Part shown: piece after piece, positions 50,333-60,544 of the stretch
Position numbering within the stretch: the stretch's first letter is position 1
Layout of the letters: each line of letters starts with the position of its first letter
NCBI RefSeq assembly: GCF_003206695.1
Contig: NZ_PZJN01000006.1
Location: 298,902 to 362,901 of the forward strand
DNA length: 64,000 nt
Origin: Salinicola halophyticus
Lineage (GTDB): Bacteria; Pseudomonadota; Gammaproteobacteria; Pseudomonadales; Halomonadaceae
Direction of reading: 5' to 3'
Notes under the pieces: generated by a model
Told to the model about the DNA's origin: nothing
Databases searched by the model: none
What the model saw: only the letters and a program-made list of their open reading frames with translations
Made by a program: the position numbers and the translations under genes

Positions 50333-51796
50333 GTGACCAGCGACAACCGCAAACCGACGACGACGGATGCCGGCATTCCGGTAGCGAGCGAAGAAAATTC
50401 GCTTTCCGTAGGCCCTGACGGCCCGATCGTGCTTCACGATCACTACCTGATGGAGCAGATGGCGGCGTTCAACCGTGAGATGATTCCGGATCGTCAGCCG
50501 CACGCCAAGGGCGGCGGTGCCTTCGGCCACTTCGAGGTGACCCACGACGTCAGCCGATATACCAAGGCGAAATTTCTCCAGCCGGGCAAGACGACCGAAA
50601 TGGTTGCGCGCTTCTCGACCGTCGCCGGCGAAGGCGGCAGCCCGGACACCTGGCGCGATCCGCGTGGTTTCGCGCTCAAGTTCTATACCGAGGAAGGCAA
50701 CTTCGACATGGTGGGTAACAATACCCCCGTGTTCTTCGTCCGCGATCCGATGAAGTTCCAGCACTTCATCCACTCCCAGAAGCGCCGTGCCGACAACGGT
50801 CTGCGCGATCACGACATGCAGTGGGATTTCTGGACCATGGCGCCGGAATCGGCCCACCAGGTGACCTGGCTGATGGGCGACCGCGGCGTGCCGGCAAGCT
50901 GGCGGCACATGAATGGATACTCCAGCCACACTTACATGTGGGTGAACGAGCAGAGTGAGCGTTTCTGGGTCAAGTATCACTTCAAGACCGACCAGGGCAT
51001 CAAGTGCATGACCCAGGAGCAGGCCGACGAGATGGCCGGTAGCGATGCCGACTATCACCGCCGCGACCTGTTCAATGCGATCAAGCGCGGTGACTACCCG
51101 ACCTGGACACTGCAGGTTCAGATCATGCCGTTCGAGGATGCCAAGACCTACCGCATCAATCCGTTCGATCTGACCAAGGTCTGGCCGCACGACGACTATC
51201 CGTTGATGGAAGTCGGCAAGATGAAGCTGGATCGCAACCCGGAAGACTTCCACACCCAGATCGAACAGGCTGCCTTCGAACCCAATAACATGGTTCCCGG
51301 AACTGGACTGTCGCCGGACAAGATGCTGCTGGCACGTTCCATCTCCTATGCCGATGCGCACCGCGCGCGGCTCGGGGTGAACTACAAGCACATTCCGGTC
51401 AACACGCCCAAGGCGCCGGTCAACAGCTACAGCAAGGGCGGCGCGATGCGCATGCATAACGCCAGCGATCCGGTCTACGCACCGAACAGCAAGGGGGGCT
51501 CCAAGGCCGATCCCGAGCGTTATCCGGAAGATGCGGTGTGGCAGGCCGACGGCGAGTTCGTCCGCGCTGCCTACACGTTGCGACCGGCGGACGACGACTA
51601 CAGCCAGGCCAATGACCTCGTCAACAAGGTGATGGATGACGCGGCCCGCGACCGGCTGGTCAACAACGTGGTTGGTCACGTCTCTGGTGGCGTCGAGGAG
51701 CCGGTGCTTTCTCGCGTGTTCGAGTACTGGCGCAACATTGATGCGACCATCGGCCGGCGCATCGAGGAAGGCGTCAAGGCCAATCGCGGCCAGTAA
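50333..51796 (+). CDS. katA: monofunctional catalase (small subunit type)
   Basis: Heme catalase of 487 residues that splits hydrogen peroxide in the cytoplasm. The catalytic His lies in [15 protein letters not shown], the Asn in [18 protein letters not shown], and the heme-ligand Tyr in [14 protein letters not shown]. Length and the short C-terminus fit the small-subunit, clade 3 group. Translation starts at a GTG (50333) with GGAGAG upstream. It has a long leader with a palindrome at the promoter, which suggests regulation, probably by peroxide or oxygen. Confidence 0.95.
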   Translation: MTSDNRKPTTTDAGIPVASEENSLSVGPDGPIVLHDHYLMEQMAAFNREMIPDRQPHAKGGGAFGHFEVTHDVSRYTKAKFLQPGKTTEMVARFSTVAGEGGSPDTWRDPRGFALKFYTEEGNFDMVGNNTPVFFVRDPMKFQHFIHSQKRRADNGLRDHDMQWDFWTMAPESAHQVTWLMGDRGVPASWRHMNGYSSHTYMWVNEQSERFWVKYHFKTDQGIKCMTQEQADEMAGSDADYHRRDLFNAIKRGDYPTWTLQVQIMPFEDAKTYRINPFDLTKVWPHDDYPLMEVGKMKLDRNPEDFHTQIEQAAFEPNNMVPGTGLSPDKMLLARSISYADAHRARLGVNYKHIPVNTPKAPVNSYSKGGAMRMHNASDPVYAPNSKGGSKADPERYPEDAVWQADGEFVRAAYTLRPADDDYSQANDLVNKVMDDAARDRLVNNVVGHVSGGVEEPVLSRVFEYWRNIDATIGRRIEEGVKANRGQ

Positions 51797-51826
51797 GTCG
51801 TTCAGCGCCTGAATGGCGGTAAAAAG

Positions 51827-51858
51827 ACGGCCCACTCCTCGCAAGAGGAGTGGGCCGT
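51827..51858 (+). terminator. intrinsic terminator after catalase gene
   Basis: ACGGCCCACTCCTC (51827-51840) and GAGGAGTGGGCCGT (51845-51858) form a perfect 14-bp stem with loop GCAA, followed by TGTCG. Strong stem, weak T tail. Confidence 0.8.
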
Positions 51859-51978
51859 TGTCGTTGTGAACGCCGTTATGAGCGTCGTTCTGAGCCCGTT
51901 GAGTATCGTTTTGAGCTTCGCGATGAGCGCAGTCGCGCGTGTCGCTACCGGCCTCGATTCCGAGACAGCGTCAGCGTC

Positions 51979-53022
51979 TCAGCCCTTGCGCTCCTTGATT
52001 TGATCCTTCAACTGCCCGGGCACCTGCTTGATGATCAGGCGGTCGCGCTCGTCGTCGTATTCGATGCTGTTGCCGAGCAGGTGGGAGTCGAAGCTGATCG
52101 ACACGCCGCTGGCGCGCCCGGCAAAGCGCTTGAACTGCTGCAGGGTACGCTTGTCCGGCGGAATCTCGGCGGCGAGGCCATAGTCCTGATTGCGGATATA
52201 GTCGTAGAACGCCTTGGGATGCTGCTCATCGACCAGCTCCGAGAGCTCGTCCAGCGTGATCGGTTCGCCGCGCTTGGCCTGCGCGTTGGCATAGTCGATC
52301 AATGTCCCGGTCTTCTCGCGGCTGGCTTCCTCGGGGAGGTCCTCGCTCTCGACATAATCGCTGAACGCCTTGAGTAGCGTGCGGGTTTCCGCGCCCGCGT
52401 TGATGCCCTCCTGACAGCCCAGCCACAGCCTGAAATCTTCCACCAGTTTTTTGTTGCCGCGGTCCTGAACGTAGGCGATGTACTGGCGAGAGCCGCCGTT
52501 CTGCCACTGGGTCAGGTCGATACGCGCGGCCAGCATCAACTGGCCCAGGTTGAGCTGCTGCACGGGCACGAGGTTGAGCTCGGCATCGAAGCCATAGCCG
52601 TCACGCTGATGCAGCAGGGCCAGCGTCAGGTACTCCGCTTCGCCCTGGCGATAGTGAATAAACCACCAGTGGCCGCCGACCGACAGATGCTGGTCGATCA
52701 GCGGCAACAGACTCTGGGTGGCTTCGCGGGTGAAATCGGTGAAGTTCGACTCTCCACTCCGATAGCGTTCCAGCTCGAAGGCGAATCGAGACGACGACGC
52801 GGGGCCGGCGTCATTATTCTCCGCGTTATCGGTGTCCTCCTCCCCGCCACTTCCACCGAAGTGGCCCCAGGCCTTGGGTTTGCCGTGAAAGCTCGAGTTG
52901 AAACTCGCCAGCAGCGACTCCGCCGTCGCGGTATCGACCATGGATTCGCCGCTGGCCATGGTGGCCGGCTGGTCATCAGCGTGCTTGTCGACGCGGTGCG
53001 CGCAGGTTTGCAGTATCGGCAT
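51979..53022 (-). CDS. yejK: nucleoid-associated protein YejK/NdpA
   Basis: Protein of 347 residues in the YejK family. Characteristic segments include GHWWFIHYRQGEAEYLTLAL, QQLNLGQLMLAARIDLTQW, YIAYVQDRGNKKLVEDF and the C-terminal SISFDSHLLGNSIEYDDERD. It binds the nucleoid; its function is not well defined. An insertion of some 30 residues near positions 50-80 (GGEEDTDNAENNDAGPASS) is polar and may be a disordered loop. It is alone between the catalase and ABC-exporter genes. Confidence 0.92.
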   Translation of the reverse strand: MPILQTCAHRVDKHADDQPATMASGESMVDTATAESLLASFNSSFHGKPKAWGHFGGSGGEEDTDNAENNDAGPASSSRFAFELERYRSGESNFTDFTREATQSLLPLIDQHLSVGGHWWFIHYRQGEAEYLTLALLHQRDGYGFDAELNLVPVQQLNLGQLMLAARIDLTQWQNGGSRQYIAYVQDRGNKKLVEDFRLWLGCQEGINAGAETRTLLKAFSDYVESEDLPEEASREKTGTLIDYANAQAKRGEPITLDELSELVDEQHPKAFYDYIRNQDYGLAAEIPPDKRTLQQFKRFAGRASGVSISFDSHLLGNSIEYDDERDRLIIKQVPGQLKDQIKERKG

Positions 53023-53127
53023 GACGTGACTCGTGAAGCGTGAAAGGGCGGGTAGCCATTCGGCGACCCGCGAAGAACGGGGAGGGCGGCTTTGGTTTCC
53101 GCCTTCCGGTCCGGACCTGGCTATACG

Positions 53128-53889
53128 TCAGGGGCGTAGCCGATAACCGGTGCGGAAGATCCAACTGATGACGCCCAGGCTCACTGCCAGGAAGACGCCG
53201 ATCATGACCAGACTGGCAACGACGCTGACATCGCTGATGCCATAAAAGCTCCAGCGGAAACCGCTGACCAGATAGACCACCGGGTTGGCCAGCGTCACCC
53301 CCTGCCAGAACGACGGCAGCATATCGATGGAATAGAAGCTGCCGCCGAGGAAGGTCAGGGGCGTGATGATCAGCAACGGCACCAGCTGCAGCTTCTCGAA
53401 GCTGTCCGCCCAGATTCCGATGATGAATCCGAGCAGGCTGAAGGTGAGCGCGGTCAGCAACAGAAACAGCATCATCATGAACGGATGCTGGATATGCAGA
53501 TCGACGAAGAAGTTGGCCGTGCCCAGAATCACCAGCCCCAGAATGGCGGACTTCGATGCCGCCGCGCCGACATAGCCGAGCACGATCTCGAAGTACGAGA
53601 TCGGTGCCGACAGCAGTTCGTAGATGGTGCCGGTGAACTTGGGGAAGAAGATCCCGAACGAGGCATTCGAGACGCTCTGTGTCAGCAGCATCAGCATGAT
53701 CAGGCCGGGCACGATGAACGCCCCGTAGCTGACGCCTTCGACTTCCTGAATGCGCGAGCCGATAGCGGCGCCGAAAACGACGAAGTAGAGCGACGTCGAG
53801 ATCACCGGCGAAATCAGGCTCTGCAGCAGCGTGCGTCCGGCGCGAGCCATTTCGAAGACATAGATGGAGCGAACGGCTTGCAGGTTCAT
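53128..53889 (-). CDS. ABC-2 type transporter permease (YadH-like)
   Basis: Membrane subunit of 253 residues with six TM helices in the ABC-2 pattern: [43 protein letters not shown] and [22 protein letters not shown] (the short conserved loop). It forms an exporter with the ATPase encoded immediately upstream, whose stop overlaps its start by 4 bp. The substrate is unknown; E. coli YadGH is likewise uncharacterised. Confidence 0.9.
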   Translation of the reverse strand: MNLQAVRSIYVFEMARAGRTLLQSLISPVISTSLYFVVFGAAIGSRIQEVEGVSYGAFIVPGLIMLMLLTQSVSNASFGIFFPKFTGTIYELLSAPISYFEIVLGYVGAAASKSAILGLVILGTANFFVDLHIQHPFMMMLFLLLTALTFSLLGFIIGIWADSFEKLQLVPLLIITPLTFLGGSFYSIDMLPSFWQGVTLANPVVYLVSGFRWSFYGISDVSVVASLVMIGVFLAVSLGVISWIFRTGYRLRP

Positions 53890-54923
53890 GGGCGCTCTCT
53901 GACCAGGTTGACGAAGATATCTTCCAGCGAACTCTGCTTGGTGTGCAGATCCTTGAAGCGAATGCCGGCGGCCTCGATCTCGTTGATCAGCGCGCTGATG
54001 CTGACGTGCTCGCTGTCCCCGGCCTCGCTGGCGTCGTAGGTATAGACCAGCACGCTGCCTTCCTCGGCCAGCGTCAGCGGGTGGTGGGCCAGCGCGGGGG
54101 GCACGCTTGCCAACGGCGTCAGCAGATGCAGCGTCAACTGCTTGCTGCCGAGCTGTCGCATCAGTGCCGCCTTCTCCCGTACCAGCACGATCTCGCCGCC
54201 GTTGATGACCCCGATGCGATCGGCCATCTCCTCGGCTTCCTCGATGTAGTGCGTGGTCAGAATGATGGTCACGCCACTGTTACGAAGCTCTCTCACGACT
54301 TCCCACATGTCGCGACGCAGTTCGACGTCTACCCCGGCGGTGGGCTCGTCGAGAAACAGGATCTCGGGTTCATGGCCCAGCGCCTTGGCGATCAGCACGC
54401 GTCGTTTCATGCCGCCGGAGAGCGTAATCAGCTTGTTGTTGCGCTTGTCCCACAGCGACAGCGACTTCAGCACGCGCTCGAGATGGGCATCGTTGGGGGC
54501 CTTGCCGAACAGCCCGCGGCTGAAGCGCACCGTGTTCCAGACGGTCTCGAAGGCGTCACTGGTCAGCTCCTGAGGGACCAGGCCGATCTTGGCGCGCGCG
54601 GCGCGGTAGTCGGTGACGCTGTCGTGACCGTCGACCACAACGCTCCCGGAGCTGGCGTTGACCAGTCCGCAGATGATGCTGATCAAGGTGGTCTTGCCGG
54701 CCCCGTTGGGGCCGAGCAGGGCGAATATCTCGCCGCGCTGGATCTCCAGGTCGATCTGCTTCAGCGCTTCGAAACCGGAGTCGTAACGTTTGGAGAGACC
54801 GGTAATGGCAATCACCGGCGCAGGTTGAGCGCCAGGATTTTCGGACTGCGCGTCGACCGGCGTGTCGACGGTGGCATCGCTGGATGCCGCGCGCTCGGGC
54901 GCTAGGGGCGTCTCGTGACTCAT
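53886..54923 (-). CDS. ABC transporter ATP-binding protein (YadG-like)
   Basis: Protein of 345 residues. The ATPase domain has Walker [13 protein letters not shown], the Q-loop region VPQELTSD, signature [11 protein letters not shown], Walker [14 protein letters not shown] and the H-loop [12 protein letters not shown]. About 35 extra acidic and Ala/Pro residues precede the usual start, so translation may begin further in; the ATG at 54923 is the only ATG at the front that I can support. The permease gene overlaps its end. Confidence 0.92.
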   Translation of the reverse strand: MSHETPLAPERAASSDATVDTPVDAQSENPGAQPAPVIAITGLSKRYDSGFEALKQIDLEIQRGEIFALLGPNGAGKTTLISIICGLVNASSGSVVVDGHDSVTDYRAARAKIGLVPQELTSDAFETVWNTVRFSRGLFGKAPNDAHLERVLKSLSLWDKRNNKLITLSGGMKRRVLIAKALGHEPEILFLDEPTAGVDVELRRDMWEVVRELRNSGVTIILTTHYIEEAEEMADRIGVINGGEIVLVREKAALMRQLGSKQLTLHLLTPLASVPPALAHHPLTLAEEGSVLVYTYDASEAGDSEHVSISALINEIEAAGIRFKDLHTKQSSLEDIFVNLVRERP

Positions 54924-54960
54924 GAAGGCGATACATCGTGACGTGAAGGGCCACTATTGT

Positions 54961-55011
54961 AGGCGAAAAACACCGGCAGGCGAAAAACATAAGCAGGTTA
55001 AGAACATCGGC
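54961..55011. repeat. three 17-bp tandem repeats
   Basis: AGGCGAAAAACACCGGC (54961-54977), AGGCGAAAAACATAAGC (54978-54994) and AGGTTAAGAACATCGGC (54995-55011) follow one another, with a partial fourth AGGCAAAAATTGAGC at 55012. They lie 40 bp upstream of the ABC gene start, within its likely promoter region. Confidence 0.7.
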
Positions 55012-55213
55012 AGGCAAAAATTGAGCTGGCTGTAGCCGGGAGTAGTCGTCATCGCATTGATCGCTCAAACCGGACCGAGAACAGCGACTGACGATCGCCG
55101 TGAAACGGGCGCAATGGCGCAGAGTTGTCTATAACGAATAGGCAACATCAAAAATCAGACAGGCAGGATCGGTGTTGAAACGACGCCGAGTTTTTCAAGC
55201 AAGGAGGCCATTC

Positions 55214-55804
55214 ATGGCACGCTTTTCATCGATCAACCGTACCGCCGTCATGCTACTCGTCGCGGTTCTGGGCAGTACAGCATTGACCGCCTGTACCACC
55301 ACCTCGTCTTCGGATCGCGAAAGCCGTCTCTCTCAGCGTGCACAGCTGGATCAGGACGTCCAGCAGACGCTGGATCGGCTCTATCGCTCGGTGCCCGACG
55401 CTCGATCGCTGGCGCAGCAGGCCGAGGGCGTACTGGTGTTTCCCGGGGTACTGGGCGCCAGCTTTATCGTCGGCGCCAGTCATGGTGACGGCTCGCTGCT
55501 GATGGACGGCGCCAAGGCCGGCTACTACACCACCACCAGTGGTTCGATCGGTTTCCAGGCGGGGGCGCAGTCGCAGGCCATCGTCTACCTGCTGATGACC
55601 GAGAAAGCGCTCAATCGCGTGCGTAGCGACAATGGATGGTCGGTGGGGGCCAGCGCCGGAGTGGCAGTCGCCGATATCGGTGCCAACGGCCAGATCACCA
55701 ACGCTACGGCCGACAAGGAGGTCATCGCGTTCGTGATGAACAATCAGGGCATCCAGGGCGGTGTCTCGTTGAACGGCGCCAAGATATCCAAGGTCAGCCC
55801 TTGA
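55214..55804 (+). CDS. SYLF/YSC84-domain lipoprotein
   Basis: Lipoprotein of 196 residues. The signal peptide ends in STALTAC (lipobox), and a SYLF (YSC84-like, lipid-binding) domain follows with VLVFPGVLGASFIVGASHGDG, GFQAGAQSQAIVYLLMTEKAL and SVGASAGVAVADIG. It is probably attached to the outer membrane, as the residue after Cys is Thr. I start at the ATG at 55214, preceded by AAGGAGG; the frame is open to 55172. Function is unknown. Confidence 0.85.
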   Translation: MARFSSINRTAVMLLVAVLGSTALTACTTTSSSDRESRLSQRAQLDQDVQQTLDRLYRSVPDARSLAQQAEGVLVFPGVLGASFIVGASHGDGSLLMDGAKAGYYTTTSGSIGFQAGAQSQAIVYLLMTEKALNRVRSDNGWSVGASAGVAVADIGANGQITNATADKEVIAFVMNNQGIQGGVSLNGAKISKVSP

Positions 55805-55838
55805 TCCTGTCTTTTCCGGATTGATCCCCCCAGACGCA

Positions 55839-55864
55839 GGAAACCCACCGCAAGGTGGGTTTCC
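55839..55864. terminator. bidirectional terminator between the SYLF and YebC-type genes
   Basis: GGAAACCCACC (55839-55849) and GGTGGGTTTCC (55854-55864) form a perfect 11-bp stem with loop GCAA. AT-rich outer ends make it suitable for both convergent genes. Confidence 0.8.
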
Positions 55865-55899
55865 TATTGATGCCAGCAATCCGTGACGGATCAATCGTG

Positions 55900-56628
55900 T
55901 CAGGCGCTCTCGGGCAGCTCGGCATTGTGATAGACGTTCTGTACGTCGTCGAGGTCGTTCAACATGTCGATGAACTTCTCAAACATCGCCACGTCGTCGC
56001 CCTCAAGCGGCGTATGGGTCTGGGGCAGGAACTGAATTTCGTCGGCTTCGAATTCGAGCTCGCCGAAGGTGTCGAGCAGCGCCTGCTTGGCCTTGGCATA
56101 GTCGGTATGCGGCGCGAACACGGTGATGCGACCGTCTTCGCTTTCGATGTCGGTGACATCGACATCGGCTTCCATCAGCACTTCCAGCACGGCTTCCTCA
56201 TCCTCGCCGGCAAAGGCGAAGATCGCGCAGTGGTCGAACATATGGCTGACCGACCCCTGGGTGCCGATCTTGCTCTTGGTCTTGGTGAAGCAGCCGCGCA
56301 CGTCACCGAAGGTGCGGTTCGGGTTGTCGGTCAGACACTCGACGATCACCATGCAGTTGCCCGGGCCGAAACCTTCGTAGCGTGCCGCCGAGAAATCCTC
56401 GCCGCCGCTGCCCTTGGCCTTGTCGAGCGCCTTGTCGATCACGTGCGACGGCACCTGATCCTTCTTGGCCTTGTCGATCAGCCCGCGAAGCGTCAGGTTG
56501 CCGGAAGGATCGGTACCACCGGACTTGGCGCAGACGTAGATTTCACGGCCGTACTTGCTGTAGACCTTGGTCTTGGCATCGGCCGTCTTGGCCATGGATT
56601 CCTTGCGGTTCTGGAAGGCCCTTCCCAT
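55900..56628 (-). CDS. YebC/PmpR-family protein, YeeN type
   Basis: Protein of 242 residues in the YebC family. It has [58 protein letters not shown] and [15 protein letters not shown], closest to E. coli YeeN in its first 60 residues. Family members act in translation at difficult motifs or as transcription regulators. I take the ATG at 56628 ([14 protein letters not shown]) as start. It is divergent from dbpA, with 227 bp between the genes. Confidence 0.9.
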   Translation of the reverse strand: MGRAFQNRKESMAKTADAKTKVYSKYGREIYVCAKSGGTDPSGNLTLRGLIDKAKKDQVPSHVIDKALDKAKGSGGEDFSAARYEGFGPGNCMVIVECLTDNPNRTFGDVRGCFTKTKSKIGTQGSVSHMFDHCAIFAFAGEDEEAVLEVLMEADVDVTDIESEDGRITVFAPHTDYAKAKQALLDTFGELEFEADEIQFLPQTHTPLEGDDVAMFEKFIDMLNDLDDVQNVYHNAELPESA

Positions 56629-56855
56629 TGTCACACCCTATCGGTTGTCAACGACGAGCGGGATTTTACGCAACATTGCGCGGATGTTGCAGGTTTATTT
56701 GGCCTTTCTCGCACCAATTGCCTAGCTCGCACGACGAGACGGCGTCAATCTTCGCGCGCTCTGGTATTCTGCCGCGCCTGAGCATGACATGGTGAGACCG
56801 AGTCGTCCGCCGGTTGACTGCATCGACCTTTTCATCTCGACCAGGAGCGCGTGCC

Positions 56856-58319
56856 GTGCCCGACACTCATCACTCGAAGATTCCGCATTCGGAGCTCCCG
56901 AACTCGGAGGCCGATCCCTCCGCGACGGGTCAGCCCGAGGCGTTCTCCTCGTTACCGTTACCCACGGCGCTTGTGGATAATCTCGAATCGCTGGGCTATC
57001 TGGCGATGACGCCGATTCAGGCCGCCAGCCTGCCGCCGATCCTGAGCGGTCAGGACGTGATCGGGCAGGGCAAGACGGGGTCCGGCAAGACGGCGGCGTT
57101 CGGTCTGGGCCTGCTGTCGGCGCTCGATGTCTCGCGCTTCCAGGTCCAGGCCCTGGTGCTGTGCCCCACCCGCGAGCTGGCGGACCAGGTCGCCGAAGAG
57201 CTGCGTCGGCTGGCGCGAATGCTGGCCAACGTCAAGATCCTCGCGCTGTGCGGGGGAACGCCGCTGGGTCCGCAGCTGAGTTCGCTGTCCCACGGCGCGC
57301 ATGTGATCGTCGGCACGCCGGGCCGCATCGAGGAGCATCTACGCAAGGGCTCGCTGGATCTTTCGTCGCTTTCGGTGCTGGTGCTGGATGAAGCCGATCG
57401 CATGCTCGACATGGGCTTCCAGGCGGCGCTGGACACGATCGTCGCGGCGACCCCGAAAGCACGCCAGACGCTACTGTTCAGCGCCACCTACGGCGACAGC
57501 GTTCGCCCGGTCGCCGAGCGTATGCTGCGTGAGCCGGTAATGGTGGAAGTGGATTCGTCCCATGATGACGAGAGCATTCGCCAGCATTTTCACCGGGTTG
57601 CCGACGAGCCGGCCCGCCTGGCCGCGCTCAGCCAGCTGCTGCTGCACTACCGGCCGGAATCCAGCGTGGTGTTCTGCAACACGCGCCGTGAAACCCAGGA
57701 GGTCGCGGACCAACTGCTGGCGGCCGGATTCAGCGCCGAGGCGTTGCATGGCGATCTGGAACAGCGCGATCGCGATCAGACCCTGATCCGTTTCGCCAAC
57801 AAGAGTCTGTCGGTGCTCGTTGCGACCGATGTCGCGGCGCGTGGGCTGGATATCGACGCGCTGGATGCGGTATTCAACTACCAGATCGCCCGCGAGCTCG
57901 AAGTGCATGTCCATCGCATCGGCCGGACGGGGCGCGCAGGCGCAAGTGGCGTCGCCTGTACCATATTGACCGAGAAGGAAGCCTATCGCCTCGAGCGACT
58001 CGAAGCGTTTCTGGGCGAGACGCTGACCATCGAGCCGCTGCCCGGCCGCGGCTCGGCATCCCAGGCGCCGTTTCAGCCGCGCATGGCGACGCTACAGATC
58101 GATGCCGGCAAGAAGCAGAAAATTCGCCCGGGCGACGTGCTGGGCGCGCTCACCAACGGTGACGACGCGATCGGCGGCGATCAGGTCGGCAAGATCAAGG
58201 TGCTCGATCGCAGCGCCTACGTTGCGGTCGAACGCTCGATCGCCAAACAGGCGCTGGCGACGTTGAGCGCCGGCAAATTGAAAGGGCGCAGCTGTCGGGT
58301 GCGCCGAATCGGACGCTGA
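56856..58319 (+). CDS. dbpA: ATP-dependent RNA helicase DbpA
   Basis: DEAD-box helicase of 487 residues that helps fold 23S rRNA in large-subunit assembly. Motifs run in order: GKTGSGKTAAFGLG, PTRELADQV, GTPGRIEEH, VLDEADRMLDMGF (DEAD), LLFSATYG and VHRIGRTGRAG. The C-terminal 70 residues match the DbpA RNA-binding domain (GKKQKIRPGDVLGALTNGDDA). I start at the GTG at 56856 (MPDTHHSKI), with AGGAG 8 bases upstream; a TTG at 56814 has no ribosome site. Confidence 0.94.
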   Translation: MPDTHHSKIPHSELPNSEADPSATGQPEAFSSLPLPTALVDNLESLGYLAMTPIQAASLPPILSGQDVIGQGKTGSGKTAAFGLGLLSALDVSRFQVQALVLCPTRELADQVAEELRRLARMLANVKILALCGGTPLGPQLSSLSHGAHVIVGTPGRIEEHLRKGSLDLSSLSVLVLDEADRMLDMGFQAALDTIVAATPKARQTLLFSATYGDSVRPVAERMLREPVMVEVDSSHDDESIRQHFHRVADEPARLAALSQLLLHYRPESSVVFCNTRRETQEVADQLLAAGFSAEALHGDLEQRDRDQTLIRFANKSLSVLVATDVAARGLDIDALDAVFNYQIARELEVHVHRIGRTGRAGASGVACTILTEKEAYRLERLEAFLGETLTIEPLPGRGSASQAPFQPRMATLQIDAGKKQKIRPGDVLGALTNGDDAIGGDQVGKIKVLDRSAYVAVERSIAKQALATLSAGKLKGRSCRVRRIGR

Positions 58320-58363
58320 AGATAGCGGGGACATGTGAGGATACATGTGAGGATAGCGAAAGC

Positions 58364-59221
58364 ATGAAGGTACCCAAGCGATTGCAGCCGTTGGTCGAAG
58401 ACGGGCTGGTGGACGAAGTCGTCAGCCAGTTGATGAGTGGCAAGGAGGCGCAGGTTTTCGTGGTTCGTTGCGGCGACGAACTGCGCTGCGCCAAGGTGTT
58501 CAAGGAGGCCAAGCAGCGCAGCTTCAAGCAGGCGGTCGCCTACCAGGAAGGGCGCAAGGTGCGTAACACGCGTCGCGCCCGGGCGATGTCGAAGAAGACC
58601 CGCTACGGCCAGCGTGAGCAGGAGTCGGCGTGGCTGAATGCCGAAGTCGATGCGCTCTATCGGCTGGCCGAGGCGGGCGTGCGGGTGCCCACTCCGCATG
58701 GCTTCGTCGATGGCGTACTGCTGATGGAGATGATCGTCGATGCCGACGGCGACGTGGCCCCACGCCTCGATGACGTCGAGTTGACGCCGGAACTGGCGCT
58801 CGAGTATCACCAGCGCCTGATTGGTGAAGTGGTGCAGATGCTGTGCGCCGGTCTGATTCATGGAGATCTGTCCGAGTTCAATATTCTTGTGGGCGCCGAG
58901 GGGCCGGTGATCATCGATCTGCCTCAGGCGGTCGACGCGGCCGGCAACAACAATGCGCCTTGGATGCTGGTGCGCGACGTCGACAACCTGCGCGGCTATT
59001 TCGGCCGCTTCGCCCCGGCCCTGTTGAAGACGGACTATGGCAAGGAGATCTGGGCGCTTTACGAGGCCGGGGAACTCCACCCCGAGACGCCATTGACCGG
59101 GCGTTTCGAACCGGACGCGTCGCTCGTCGACGTCAGCGATGTCATGCAGGTCATCGATGCCGCTCGCGAGGAAGCCGCGGAGCGCCAGGCACGGGAACAG
59201 GATGACGACGAGGACGATTGA
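58364..59221 (+). CDS. RIO1-family serine kinase-like protein
   Basis: Protein of 285 residues with the RIO-kinase core. The GKEAQVFVVRCGDEL loop replaces the usual P-loop, CAKVFKEA holds the Lys, and LIHGDLSEFNILV is the catalytic loop. VIIDLPQAVD takes the place of DFG. The last 20 residues are acidic. The gene lies 44 bp after dbpA, which fits a shared role in ribosome maturation, but that link is inference. A 12-bp direct repeat (ACATGTGAGGAT, twice, at about 58331-58354) precedes it. Confidence 0.9.
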   Translation: MKVPKRLQPLVEDGLVDEVVSQLMSGKEAQVFVVRCGDELRCAKVFKEAKQRSFKQAVAYQEGRKVRNTRRARAMSKKTRYGQREQESAWLNAEVDALYRLAEAGVRVPTPHGFVDGVLLMEMIVDADGDVAPRLDDVELTPELALEYHQRLIGEVVQMLCAGLIHGDLSEFNILVGAEGPVIIDLPQAVDAAGNNNAPWMLVRDVDNLRGYFGRFAPALLKTDYGKEIWALYEAGELHPETPLTGRFEPDASLVDVSDVMQVIDAAREEAAERQAREQDDDEDD

Positions 59222-59394
59222 CAGGAGCGCAGGGAAAGCGACCGACGAATGGCACCGGCAGGAGGCCGCTGCCTGTCAGCCGGGCAAAAAATATAGGTTC
59301 GACCGGCTGGCTTGATCACCACCGGAGGAGACCGTCTACACTTCGGGCACCCGTTAAACGATTCCATGGGATCGTTTCGTTCAAGGAGTGCACC

Positions 59395-60402
59395 ATGCAA
59401 GTCGTCAATCTGAAGTCTCCCGGCGGTCTGGACCAGCTCAATCTTCACGAGGTCGAAGGCCCCGGCGAACCCGGCCCCGGAGAAATCCGGGTTCGCGTTC
59501 ATGCCAACTCGCTCAACTTTCATGACTATGTCGTCGCCAGCGGGAAGTCGCCGACGGAGGAAGGGCGGATTCCCATGGCCGATGGCGCCGGCGTCGTCGA
59601 GGCGGTGGGCAAAGGCGTTACCGAATTCGCGGTCGGCGATTCCGTGGTTTCCACGTTTTTCCCGCACTGGCTCGACGGGCCGGCGCGCGTCTCCGACTTC
59701 AAGACGGTGCCGGGTGACGGTGTCGACGGTTACGCCCGCGAACAAGTCGTTCGTCCTGCGCAATGGTTCACCCATGCGCCCAAGGGCTATACCCATGCCG
59801 AAGCCGCGACGCTAACCACGGCAGGCCTTACGGCGTGGCGCGCGCTGGTCGTCGACGGTGGTCTCAAGCCGGGCGATACCGTGCTGACGCTGGGCACCGG
59901 TGGGGTATCGATCTTCGCGCTGCAGCTGGCCAAGGCCATGGGCGCCACCGTCATCTCGACCTCGTCGTCCGCGGACAAAATCACGCGGCTCAAGGCGCTG
60001 GGTGCCGATCACACGATCAACTACCGCGAAGAGTCGGAGTGGGGCAAGAGAGTGCAGGAGTTGACCCACGGCCACGGCGCCGATCACGTTATCGAAGTCG
60101 GCGGCCCGGGCACCTTGCCGCAGTCCATCGATGCCGTTGCCATTGGCGGGCATATTTCGCTGATCGGCGTGCTGACCGGACGCGGCGGCGATATTCCGAC
60201 CTCCAAACTGATGGCGAAGCAGGCCCGGCTGCAGGGTTTGATCGTGGGTAGCCGCCGGCACCAGATCGAGATGATCCGCGCGCTCGAAACGACCGGGATC
60301 AAGCCGGTCATCGACTGCTCGTTCGCCCTGGACCAGATCGGCGACGCCTTCCGCCATCAGGAATCCGGCAAGCACTTCGGCAAGATCTGCCTGGAGTTTT
60401 AA
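59395..60402 (+). CDS. zinc-independent MDR-family alcohol dehydrogenase/quinone reductase-like
   Basis: Medium-chain dehydrogenase/reductase of 335 residues. It has VHANSLNFHDYVVASGK, ADGAGVVEAVGKGVTEF and TLGTGGVSIFALQLAKAMGA as the NADP-binding GxGxxG-like loop. The Cys and His zinc ligands of alcohol dehydrogenases are not in place, so it is likely an NAD(P)H:quinone or enoyl reductase type. The start is the ATG at 59395 (MQVVNLKSP), with AAGGAG upstream; earlier in-frame starts read into noncoding sequence. Confidence 0.88.
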   Translation: MQVVNLKSPGGLDQLNLHEVEGPGEPGPGEIRVRVHANSLNFHDYVVASGKSPTEEGRIPMADGAGVVEAVGKGVTEFAVGDSVVSTFFPHWLDGPARVSDFKTVPGDGVDGYAREQVVRPAQWFTHAPKGYTHAEAATLTTAGLTAWRALVVDGGLKPGDTVLTLGTGGVSIFALQLAKAMGATVISTSSSADKITRLKALGADHTINYREESEWGKRVQELTHGHGADHVIEVGGPGTLPQSIDAVAIGGHISLIGVLTGRGGDIPTSKLMAKQARLQGLIVGSRRHQIEMIRALETTGIKPVIDCSFALDQIGDAFRHQESGKHFGKICLEF

Positions 60403-60453
60403 GCCTCCCGTATTGCAGCTAGTGAAACACCCAGGCGAGTAGCGCCAAACCCG

Positions 60454-60485
60454 AAGCGCCGCTGGAAGACTCCAGCGGCGCTTTT
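60454..60485 (+). terminator. intrinsic terminator after the MDR gene
   Basis: AAGCGCCGCTGGA (60454-60466) and TCCAGCGGCGCTT (60471-60483) form a perfect 13-bp stem with loop AGAC, followed by TTTC. A partial second copy of the 3' arm (GAGCGGCGCTTTTCAT) follows at about 60489. Confidence 0.85.
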
Positions 60486-60544
60486 CATTGAGCGGCGCTT
60501 TTCATCGAGCGTCTAATGGAACGACGGCATTTCCCGTAATGTCG

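Noticed and set aside
50282..51844. 520-codon frame antisense to the catalase gene
   Set aside because: Shadow of a strongly matching catalase; it also runs through the terminator region and has no recognisable motif.
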